From positions 1 to 5,379 of the forward strand of contig CAIYGJ010000239.1 in assembly GCA_903925705.1 (NCBI GenBank): 5,379 bases of DNA. Reading direction: 5' to 3'. The translations under genes were made by a program, and so were the position numbers. Of the stretch, positions 1-5,379 are shown piece after piece; positions within the stretch are counted from its first letter, which is position 1, and each line of letters opens with the position of its first letter. This DNA comes from an uncultured Actinomycetes bacterium. Lineage in GTDB: Bacteria; Actinomycetota; Actinomycetes; S36-B12; UBA5976. The notes under the pieces were generated by a model. The model was not told where the DNA came from, did not search any database, and saw only the letters and a program-made list of their open reading frames with translations.

Positions 1-1004
1 GCAAAACCACTTCAACTAAGAATCTAGCGAAGATTCTTCGTGATTTTGCTGGTGAAGGAGTAAGCACAAGTGAGTCCGGTGCCAACATGCCGGCAGGAAT
101 TGCTGCCCTATTAGCCCAAAAGCCCAGGAATCGATTCGCTGTTATTGAGTGCGATGAAATGTATCTTCCTGAGATGTACCGCTTACTCAACCCAAAAGTA
201 GTGGTCTTACTAAATCTCTCGCGGGATCAACTTCATAGAACTGGTGAAGTTCGCAAGGTTTCTAACTTATGGCACCAGGCTTTTACGAAAGATGACGTTA
301 CATTTGTGATCGATCGTGATGATCCATTCCTTGAATATTCGGTTGCCAATGCTGGCCATGTGATTCGGATTTCCTTTAGTGGCCGCAGACATCCTGATGC
401 TGCCACTTGTCCCAATTGTGCGGCGATCCTGGATTGGTCGACAGGGGATTACGTTTGCCCTTGCGGACTAGGCTCCCGGCTGCCCGATGTGAGAGCGGAC
501 AAGCGGCTCAATGGCCCGCAGCGCAACGCAGTGCTAGTAATTGAGGCTGCCAGATTGATGGGAGCAGAAATTCTGGCCGAAGAAGCTGAAGACCTAATCA
601 AGAATTCGCCCGATCGTGTTTATGAGTTTTCGTCAGACGGAAAGCAAGTATCAACTCATCTGGCAAAGAACCCAGAGAGCTGGCGGCAGGCTCTAGGGGA
701 CATTGCGACCGACCAAGTCGTACTGTCGGTGAACGCACGAGGGATTGACGGGCGTGACACCTCATGGCTTTGGGATATTGATTACTCAAAATTACTTGGG
801 AAAAAAGTTGTTTGTACCGGGGAGCGCCGCCTAGATATCGCATATCGATTGAGCGTGCAAGGAATCGATGTTTCGGTGGCTTCAAGCTTTGCCGAAGCGG
901 CAGCGACTTTCGCAGACCAGCCAATTCAAGCAATAGTTAGCTACACCGCATTCCAAGATTTACTTGCTGCTGAGTTGGGCATAAGTAAAGGTAATTCAAA
1001 ATGA
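1..1004 (+). CDS. murT: Lipid II isoglutaminyl synthase, MurT subunit (5'-partial)
   Basis: This is the Mur-ligase-like subunit of the MurT-GatD amidotransferase. It uses ATP to activate the alpha-carboxylate of D-Glu in lipid II, which is then amidated to D-isoglutamine at the cytoplasmic face. The reading frame is open from base 3, and the first visible residues KTTSTKN are the end of the Mur ligase P-loop (GxxGKTT). The true start is therefore upstream, and the ATG at 87 lies inside the gene. About 333 residues are visible against roughly 410-440 for the family, so some 80-100 are missing. Counting from the internal Met at 87, the landmarks are NMPAGIAALL before and at residue 1, the acidic motif IECDE near 20, NLSRDQLHRTGEV near 43-55, DRDDP near 76-80, a four-Cys zinc site (C108, C111, C124, C126), LAKNPESW near 192-199, and DGRDTSWLWD at 221-230 in the C-terminal DUF1727 domain. 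In characterised MurT-GatD that domain supplies an Asp to the glutaminase triad, and an Asp of this segment is the natural candidate. The stop overlaps the gatD start. Confidence 0.95.
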   Translation, partial: KTTSTKNLAKILRDFAGEGVSTSESGANMPAGIAALLAQKPRNRFAVIECDEMYLPEMYRLLNPKVVVLLNLSRDQLHRTGEVRKVSNLWHQAFTKDDVTFVIDRDDPFLEYSVANAGHVIRISFSGRRHPDAATCPNCAAILDWSTGDYVCPCGLGSRLPDVRADKRLNGPQRNAVLVIEAARLMGAEILAEEAEDLIKNSPDRVYEFSSDGKQVSTHLAKNPESWRQALGDIATDQVVLSVNARGIDGRDTSWLWDIDYSKLLGKKVVCTGERRLDIAYRLSVQGIDVSVASSFAEAAATFADQPIQAIVSYTAFQDLLAAELGISKGNSK

Positions 1005-1699
1005 GCCTAGTTATCGTTCGCCTATATCATGATCTGCTCGGCACTTACGGTGATCAAGGTAATGCTGAGATCCTTGTCCATAGAGCAAAGGCTCGGAACC
1101 TGGAAGTTGACCTGGTTGAAGTAACACCGGGTATGGCCGTGCCAAGGTCTGGTGACATTTACCTATTGGGCGGCGGCGAAGATGGGCCGCAATCAGCTGC
1201 CTTGGAGATGCTAAAGAGCGATGGCGGACTAAATTATGCTGCAGCCGGTGGCGCCACAGTCCTTGCTATCTGTGCTGGCTTCCAGATCATAGGGGCGAGT
1301 CTGCCTGATTCCCAAGGTCAAATTACCTCAGGTTTAGGCCTGGTGGATGCTCACACTATCTACGACTCATCACCACGAAGTGTTGGGGAGTTGGTAATCC
1401 AACCAAATCGTGGCGAATTGCCAGTGCTTACCGGATTTGAAAATCACCAAGGCTTAACTCGACTTGGAAGCGACATGCCTCCACTTGGCCTAGTTCGTAG
1501 CGGAGTCGGTAATGGTTTCGATAAGCATGAAGGGGTTTGGCACGGCAACGTATTTGGAAGCTACATGCATGGACCAGTTTTGGCCAGAAACCCCGAATTA
1601 GCGGATGCCGTTTTGCAGTGTGCTGCTGGCCCTCTGGCCAAGTATGTAGATCCATTTGCAGAAGCCTTTGCAACGGAGCGCAGGGATACTTTGGCTTAA
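1001..1699 (+). CDS. gatD: Lipid II isoglutaminyl synthase, glutaminase subunit GatD
   Basis: GatD is the class I, CobB/CobQ-type glutamine amidotransferase partner of MurT. It hydrolyses glutamine and passes ammonia to the D-Glu of lipid II activated by MurT. It has 232 residues, close to the usual ~240. The N-terminus has the family signature LYHDLLGTYGDQGNA (8-22). The nucleophile is Cys91 in LAICAGFQIIG, preceded by the glycine-rich YLLGGGEDGPQ (54-64). The catalytic His is His190 in GSYMHGPVLARNPELAD. FENHQG (146-151) is another conserved loop. Cys91 and His190 are the evident equivalents of the reported S. aureus Cys94 and His189. The acid of the triad is expected to come from MurT. The ATG at 1001 overlaps the murT stop as ATGA, with AAAGG at 987-991 nine bases upstream, so the two subunits are probably translationally coupled. 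The gene ends 30 bases before a strong hairpin terminator. A cobyric acid synthase is excluded by the short length, the lack of a synthetase domain and the murT neighbour. Confidence 0.96.
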   Translation: MSLVIVRLYHDLLGTYGDQGNAEILVHRAKARNLEVDLVEVTPGMAVPRSGDIYLLGGGEDGPQSAALEMLKSDGGLNYAAAGGATVLAICAGFQIIGASLPDSQGQITSGLGLVDAHTIYDSSPRSVGELVIQPNRGELPVLTGFENHQGLTRLGSDMPPLGLVRSGVGNGFDKHEGVWHGNVFGSYMHGPVLARNPELADAVLQCAAGPLAKYVDPFAEAFATERRDTLA

Positions 1700-1728
1700 G
1701 GTTAAATTGAAAACCCGTGTTTGAAATT

Positions 1729-1766
1729 AAGAAAACCCCACCTCGATACTGAGGTGGGGTTTTCTT
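1729..1766. terminator. Bidirectional intrinsic terminator between gatD and qcrB
   Basis: A perfect inverted repeat has arms AAGAAAACCCCACCTC (1729-1744) and GAGGTGGGGTTTTCTT (1751-1766), with a six-base loop GATACT. All 16 base pairs are Watson-Crick. The core CCCCACCTC/GAGGTGGGG is GC-rich, and TTTTCTT follows it on the plus strand. Because the A-rich side is its complement, the minus strand reads the same structure with the same T tract. The hairpin lies 30 nt after the gatD stop and 6 nt after the qcrB stop, so it is placed to end both convergent transcripts. It is the only clear structure in the 73-nt gap. No experiment is implied; the call rests on sequence form and position. Confidence 0.93.
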
Positions 1767-1772
1767 ATGGAC

Positions 1773-3455
1773 TTAGTGTTGGCTGATTTCCTTTAGATGA
1801 GATTCAGCTTCGTGCAATTCATGCGCTACATGTTCAGCAGCTGCGCGCATTTCTTCATCAGTGGGAGTTGGAATTACGTCAGAGTAGAACCACTGGGAAA
1901 GCTTTGCTCGAGCAACTGACTTTGCAGCCTTTGGATTACGAACTCCATTGGCATCAACCTTGGATGGTAATTCAAGCGGAGTGACATCAGCCTTTGCTAG
2001 TAGCTTGGCCTTTTCAGCCTCACCAATTGGCTCATGTATTTCGAGGAACTCTCCACTTGGAAGGCGAAGGATTCGACCAGTCTCATAGCCATGAAGCAAT
2101 TTGTCGTTGTCACGGCGCTGTAGGCCCAAGCAAATTCGCTTAGTCAGCACAAAAGCTAGTGGCGGGATGATGAACAGCAAGAAGCGGAAGCCCCAGGTGA
2201 TCTGATTGATGGACAGGTTGAAAGCCGAAGCAATGATGTCATTTCCACCCGAGATAACCAAGATCATGTAGAAAGTTAGCGACATGACACCAAGACCGGT
2301 ACGAGTAGGTGCGTTACGTGGGCGATCCAACAAGTGGTGCTCGCGCTTATCGCCAGTTGCCCAAGCTTCGATCCATGGATACAAACCAAGAGCAGTAAAC
2401 ATGATTCCTGGGATAACAAGCGCCGGAACTAAAATGTTCCAACTCAAGGTGTATCCAAAGATGTTTGACTCCAAGTTAGGCATCAATCGAACTGCGCCAT
2501 CAAGCCAGCCGATGTACCAGTCTGGTTGTGATCCCGCGGTCACCTGGGAAGGTGTGTACGGGCCATAAAGCCATACTGGGTTAATTGTTACCAGGGCAGC
2601 AATTAAAACTGTGATGCCGAAGACTACGAAAAAGAACCCGCCAGCTTTAGCCATATAAATCGGGAACAGTCTGAAGCCAACCACATTGCTCTCGGTGCGA
2701 CCTGGTCCAGGGAACTGAGTGTGCTTTTGGTAGAAGACCATGATTAAGTGCACTGTGATCAATGCCAACAAGATGCCAGGAATTAGCAAAATGTGAATTG
2801 AGTACAAACGCGGCATGATGTCGGTACCTGGGAATTCGCCACCAAACAGGAACATCGCTACATAAGTTCCCACCAGTGGGATCGCCTGCATGATGCCTTC
2901 TGCGATCCGAAGGCCAGTACCGGATAGCAAGTCATCAGGAAGTGAGTAACCCGAGAAGCCTTCAAGGAGAGCAAGAACTAAAAGTAAAGTTCCGATAACC
3001 CAGTTAATTTCACGAGGCTTGCGGAACGCACCTGTGAAGAAAACGCGAAGTAAGTGCACGGAGACTGCTGCGGTAAAGAACAGTGCAGCCCAGTGATGAA
3101 TTTGACGCATCAAAAGTCCGCCACGAACATCAAATGAGATGGCCAGAGTTGAAGAGAATGCCTCAGACATCTTTACGCCCTTGAGTGGAACGTATGAACC
3201 GTTGTAGATAACTTCAGTCATTGAAGGGTTAAAGAACAAGGTCAAGTAAGTGCCGGTCAGCAACAAAATAATGAAGCTGTAAAGAGCGACCTCGCCAAGC
3301 ATGAACGACCAGTGGTCTGGGAAGACCTTGTCAACCAAACGCTTCGTGAAGTTGGCAGAAGATAGACGGTCGTCGATGTAATAGCCAACAGCCCCACCTT
3401 TTGTGTTCGGTGCTGCATGAGCAGGCGCCTGTATTGACTCTTCAGTTGTACTCAT
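1773..3455 (-). CDS. qcrB: Cytochrome bc1 complex cytochrome b subunit QcrB
   Basis: QcrB is the diheme membrane core of menaquinol:cytochrome c reductase. It oxidises menaquinol at the Qo site and sends one electron across the membrane through hemes bL and bH. It has 560 residues, in the usual actinobacterial range. Membrane spans lie near 50-75, 115-140, 151-171, 216-242, 270-296, 338-360, 387-404 and 420-438. Heme ligands are His120 and His134 in the second span (IHHWAALFF...SVHLLR) and His221 and His236 in the fourth canonical span (YSIHILL...TVHLIMVF), giving spacings of 14 and 15. The Qo-site motif is PDWY at 311-314, the local form of PEWY. LLDRPRNAPTRTG (375-387) is a recognisable actinobacterial segment. 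A hydrophilic tail of about 120 residues follows the last span and ends in a His/Glu-rich helix. The ATG overlaps the qcrA stop as ATGA, with GGGAG at 3461-3465 five bases upstream. It is the last gene of the operon, followed directly by the terminator. Confidence 0.97.
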   Translation of the reverse strand: MSTTEESIQAPAHAAPNTKGGAVGYYIDDRLSSANFTKRLVDKVFPDHWSFMLGEVALYSFIILLLTGTYLTLFFNPSMTEVIYNGSYVPLKGVKMSEAFSSTLAISFDVRGGLLMRQIHHWAALFFTAAVSVHLLRVFFTGAFRKPREINWVIGTLLLVLALLEGFSGYSLPDDLLSGTGLRIAEGIMQAIPLVGTYVAMFLFGGEFPGTDIMPRLYSIHILLIPGILLALITVHLIMVFYQKHTQFPGPGRTESNVVGFRLFPIYMAKAGGFFFVVFGITVLIAALVTINPVWLYGPYTPSQVTAGSQPDWYIGWLDGAVRLMPNLESNIFGYTLSWNILVPALVIPGIMFTALGLYPWIEAWATGDKREHHLLDRPRNAPTRTGLGVMSLTFYMILVISGGNDIIASAFNLSINQITWGFRFLLFIIPPLAFVLTKRICLGLQRRDNDKLLHGYETGRILRLPSGEFLEIHEPIGEAEKAKLLAKADVTPLELPSKVDANGVRNPKAAKSVARAKLSQWFYSDVIPTPTDEEMRAAAEHVAHELHEAESHLKEISQH

Positions 3456-4495
3456 CCGCGCTCCCAGAAACTAGGTCCTACTGGTTCATTAAATCCACTT
3501 TGGGCAACTAGGTAGCCCTCAGCATCAACTGTGATCGCAAGTTGTGGCATGCGACGTGCAGCTGGTCCGAAAACCACATTGCCCGAGTCTGATAAGTCAA
3601 ACGTAGACTGATGGCACGGACACAGCAAGTGGTGAGTGCGCTGTTGATAGAGTGATGTTGGACACCCTAAGTGTGTGCAAATCTTTGAAAATGCCAAGAT
3701 TCCTTGGTAGTCCCATGCATCACCTTGCTGCGAAACGATTTCTGCCGGATCCATGCGGACAATAATGATTGAAGCCTTACCGCGCTGGTTTAAAGTCTCT
3801 TCTTCGTGCTCAACTTCTAACAAATTCTCAGGTACGGCATTAATCAAGCCACCAAGAGGTATGTCTGAGGCTTTGATCTTTTTGTAGGTGGCATCTGTTA
3901 CTAAGTGGATACCTTTGTCCCAAATTGTTTCGCGCAATCGCGTACCAGGCAATGGGCCTAGATCACGAAGCAAAACAATAAGCGGGACCGGGAATAACGC
4001 AAGGGCACCAAGCAGTGAGCGGCGGATAATCTTGCGTTCTTTGAAACCAGATTCGGCGGCACCACGCTGCAGGCTAGATTGCACAGCTGCGCGTTCTTCA
4101 TTTGACGATGTCAATGCATGACGCTCTTGGATGACTTCTTCATCTGGCATCAATTTCTTGGCCCAGTGAATTGCGCCTAAGCCAATAAGCAAAATGGCCA
4201 TTCCGAAGGCAAGGCCGATAGCTAAGTGGTTTGCATTAACAGTTCCCAGAATTGGGATGGTAATTAGCAAATCTGCTGGAACTTTGATGTAAGCAACAAC
4301 AAAAAGAATGATCATTAATGACGAAAGCCCAAACATCGTTGCAACTTGGCGTTCGGCGCGAATGGCAGCCTTTGGATCGATGTCAGCCTTACGAGGAACG
4401 TGCGGCTCCATTGGGAAAACCGTAATTCCGCTGATTAAATCTTTTCCGTCTTTAGCGCCGTACGGATCCCCGGTTGGATGGTCTAATTCATTCAT
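3452..4495 (-). CDS. qcrA: Cytochrome bc1 complex Rieske iron-sulfur subunit QcrA
   Basis: QcrA takes the first electron from menaquinol at the Qo site of QcrB through its 2Fe-2S cluster and passes it to QcrC on the outer side of the membrane. Residue numbers assume the ATG at 4495 (347 aa). After a hydrophilic N-terminus of about 50 residues there are three hydrophobic spans, near 51-70, 89-111 and 160-177. The three-span form is typical of actinobacteria, whereas most Rieske proteins have one. Cluster motifs are CTHLGC (273-278) and CPCHQS (292-297). By family analogy the Fe ligands are Cys273, His275, Cys292 and His295, with a disulfide Cys278-Cys294. IIRRSLLGALALF before the third span is a twin-arginine signal. 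An upstream in-frame GTG at 4519 would give 355 aa, but it has no ribosome binding site and overlaps qcrC by 25 nt. The ATG at 4495 forms TAATG with the qcrC stop and is preferred. The 3' end overlaps qcrB by ATGA. Confidence 0.96.
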   Translation of the reverse strand: MNELDHPTGDPYGAKDGKDLISGITVFPMEPHVPRKADIDPKAAIRAERQVATMFGLSSLMIILFVVAYIKVPADLLITIPILGTVNANHLAIGLAFGMAILLIGLGAIHWAKKLMPDEEVIQERHALTSSNEERAAVQSSLQRGAAESGFKERKIIRRSLLGALALFPVPLIVLLRDLGPLPGTRLRETIWDKGIHLVTDATYKKIKASDIPLGGLINAVPENLLEVEHEEETLNQRGKASIIIVRMDPAEIVSQQGDAWDYQGILAFSKICTHLGCPTSLYQQRTHHLLCPCHQSTFDLSDSGNVVFGPAARRMPQLAITVDAEGYLVAQSGFNEPVGPSFWERG

Positions 4496-5271
4496 TATTT
4501 TGCTTTCGCTCCGATCCACACTGCCGCAATGATAAGAACGCCAAGTCCAGCCAAGAAGATAAACAAACCTTCGGTTACTGGGCCGAGTCGCCCAAGGCTA
4601 AACCCGCCAGGACTTTCATTCTTTTGAAGTTCAGTTACGTAAGCAATGATGTTCTGCTTGTCTTCCACGCTCAATGTGGTGTCAGCAAAGACTGGCATGG
4701 ATTGTGGGCCCGAGACCATTGCCTCGTAAATATGCTTTGCATTTGAGCCCATTAGGGAAGGGGCTTTGCGACCTTCGGAAAGTGCGCCACCAACACCAGC
4801 TGCACCATGGCATTGCGCACAGTTGGTCCGGAATAGTTCACCACCTAGGGCTATTTCCGCATTAGTTGTGTCAAGCATTTCTGCAGTAGGAATGCTTGGT
4901 CCTGCTCCCAAAGTGGCAATGTAAGCAGCCAGCGCGGCTGTTTCCTCTTCGTTGTAGGTCGGCATTTTTGGCATGGCCTGGACACCAGGTGCAGCTAGCG
5001 GCATGCGACCAGTTCCAACTTGGAAGTCAACAGCAGCAGCACCAACGCCAAGTAGTGATGGCCCATCGGATGCACCTTGCGCTGCAAGCCCGTGACACGA
5101 AGAGCAGCCCTCGAGAAACAGCTGCTTTCCTTGCTCTACCTGCGTCTCGGTCTGGGCAACGACTTTAGGCGCCGTTTGCGAACTCACTGCAGCGTAAGCA
5201 GCACCAGTGGTGCCTAGCGCGACGGCAAGTACTGCAAAAAGAGCGGCAGGGTGTCTTTTATTCAGAGCCAC
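4495..5271 (-). CDS. qcrC: Cytochrome bc1 complex diheme cytochrome c subunit QcrC
   Basis: QcrC is the diheme c-type cytochrome that replaces both cytochrome c1 and soluble cytochrome c in actinobacterial bc1-aa3 supercomplexes. It takes electrons from QcrA and delivers them to the oxidase on the outer face of the membrane. Of 258 residues, about 7-29 form a hydrophobic signal or anchor segment ending in AAYAA. Two cytochrome c domains follow. The first has CSSCH at 56-60 and candidate axial Met residues at 90 (GRMPLA), 100 and 103. The second has CAQCH at 151-155 and candidate Met192 (QSMPVF). A C-terminal span at about 234-253 anchors the protein and ends in a short basic tail, AKAK. The start is GTG at 5271. 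AAGGA is five bases upstream, an in-frame TAG lies just beyond at 5284-5286, and no in-frame ATG exists upstream. Only 45 nt separate it from the ctaE stop, and its own stop is shared with the qcrA start. Heme attachment should need a cytochrome c maturation system encoded elsewhere. Confidence 0.97.
   Translation of the reverse strand: MALNKRHPAALFAVLAVALGTTGAAYAAVSSQTAPKVVAQTETQVEQGKQLFLEGCSSCHGLAAQGASDGPSLLGVGAAAVDFQVGTGRMPLAAPGVQAMPKMPTYNEEETAALAAYIATLGAGPSIPTAEMLDTTNAEIALGGELFRTNCAQCHGAAGVGGALSEGRKAPSLMGSNAKHIYEAMVSGPQSMPVFADTTLSVEDKQNIIAYVTELQKNESPGGFSLGRLGPVTEGLFIFLAGLGVLIIAAVWIGAKAK
4509..4512 (-). promoter_or_regulatory. Candidate ribosome binding site of qcrA inside the qcrC 3' end
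   Basis: On the minus strand GGAG lies 13 nt before the ATG at 4495, longer than the usual 5-9. It is nonetheless the only Shine-Dalgarno-like match near either candidate start. It sits downstream of the competing GTG at 4519, so it can only serve the ATG. With the TAATG stop/start overlap, this suggests qcrA is translated mainly by ribosomes finishing qcrC. Confidence 0.5.
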
Positions 5272-5276
5272 AGCAT

Positions 5277-5281
5277 TCCTT
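5277..5281 (-). promoter_or_regulatory. Ribosome binding site that fixes the GTG start of qcrC
   Basis: AAGGA on the minus strand is five bases before the GTG at 5271. A nearer ATG at 5274-5276 touches this site directly and opens a four-codon frame (Met-Leu-Trp-Leu-stop), so it cannot be the qcrC start. The spacing supports GTG. Confidence 0.75.
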
Positions 5282-5316
5282 ATCTACTTCACTAAATGAA
5301 AATTTTAAAATAACGA

Positions 5317-5379
5317 TTATTGGATTAAGTAAATTGTTGCAAACAGGGCGATCCAAACCACGTCGACAAAATGCCAGTA
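5317..5379 (-). CDS. ctaE: Cytochrome c oxidase subunit III, C-terminal end (partial)
   Basis: Only the last 20 codons and a TAA stop lie in the window; the rest is beyond the right edge. They encode YWHFVDVVWIALFATIYLIQ. The YWHFVDVVW motif followed by a hydrophobic end is the hallmark of the last membrane helix of heme-copper oxidase subunit III. Subunit III is a structural part of the aa3 oxidase, near the entry of the D proton pathway. In actinobacteria ctaE is commonly directly upstream of qcrCAB on the same strand, as here. The fragment is short, but motif and context agree. The gap of 45 nt to qcrC is AT-rich and shows no terminator, so the two genes are probably co-transcribed. Confidence 0.93.
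   Translation of the reverse strand, partial: YWHFVDVVWIALFATIYLIQ

Noticed and set aside
233..933. Open frames of 60 and 111 codons on the minus strand inside murT
   Set aside because: They lie wholly opposite a clearly conserved gene, show no recognisable domain and have no separate context.
1428..1673. 81-codon minus-strand frame inside gatD
   Set aside because: It runs opposite the conserved C-terminal half of GatD, including the catalytic His region; no protein-like features are seen.
2284..2568. 94-codon plus-strand frame inside qcrB
   Set aside because: It is the antisense of the conserved Qo-site region of QcrB, and its composition is explained by the opposite strand.
3888..5168. 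Several plus-strand frames of 63-90 codons opposite qcrA and qcrC
   Set aside because: They overlap one another and lie opposite conserved Rieske and cytochrome c genes. None has a family signature or a convincing ribosome binding site.
5262..5276. Four-codon leader frame (Met-Leu-Trp-Leu-stop) overlapping the qcrC start on the minus strand
   Set aside because: Its ATG directly abuts the AAGGA site with no spacer, so initiation is unlikely. Such tiny frames arise often by chance.
5272..5316. Possible promoter or operator in the AT-rich ctaE/qcrC gap, with the palindrome ATTTTAAAAT at 5302-5311
   Set aside because: No -35/-10 pair with good spacing is visible, and short A/T palindromes are expected by chance in such sequence. 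The gap is adequately explained as an intra-operon spacer with a ribosome binding site.
1..5379. A new defence, mobile or other undescribed system
   Set aside because: Every gene is a recognised core cell-wall or respiratory gene, the intergenic gaps are 73 and 45 nt, and there are no repeats, transposase remnants or integration sites.

Overview
The window is an ordinary actinobacterial core-gene region of about 5.4 kb, with two convergent gene sets separated by one strong terminator. I found no mobile element, CRISPR array, RNA gene or unknown multi-gene system. The actinobacterial assignment rests on three things: a QcrA Rieske protein with three membrane spans, a QcrB with a long hydrophilic C-terminal tail, and a membrane-anchored diheme QcrC, encoded as ctaE-qcrC-qcrA-qcrB. 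The base composition looks balanced rather than GC-rich, and the genes are tightly packed with start/stop overlaps. This fits a low-GC, streamlined lineage such as the freshwater Nanopelagicales (acI) or a relative. That placement is inference, because no rRNA or other phylogenetic marker is present.

Plus strand, 1-1699: the 3' part of murT (5' end outside the window, cut inside the P-loop) followed by complete gatD, joined by an ATGA overlap. Together they form the amidotransferase that converts D-glutamate to D-isoglutamine in the lipid II stem peptide. GatD releases ammonia from glutamine, and MurT activates the substrate with ATP. 1700-1772 is the convergent intergenic region. It holds a perfect 16-bp hairpin flanked by A and T tracts, positioned to end transcription from both sides.

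Minus strand, 5379-1773, read right to left: the last 20 codons of ctaE (cytochrome c oxidase subunit III), then qcrC, qcrA and qcrB. The junctions are a 45-nt gap (ctaE/qcrC), a TAATG overlap (qcrC/qcrA) and an ATGA overlap (qcrA/qcrB), so this looks like one operon that ends at the shared terminator. The products form the menaquinol:cytochrome c reductase that, in characterised actinobacteria, joins the aa3 oxidase in a III2-IV2 supercomplex. QcrB oxidises menaquinol, QcrA takes one electron through its 2Fe-2S cluster, and the two hemes of QcrC pass electrons directly to the oxidase.

Points for a second look are modest: a compact Cys-Pro-Cys zinc-knuckle half in MurT, a twin-arginine signal before the third QcrA membrane span, a His/Glu-rich QcrB tail, b6-like heme-ligand spacing in QcrB, and the shared terminator.
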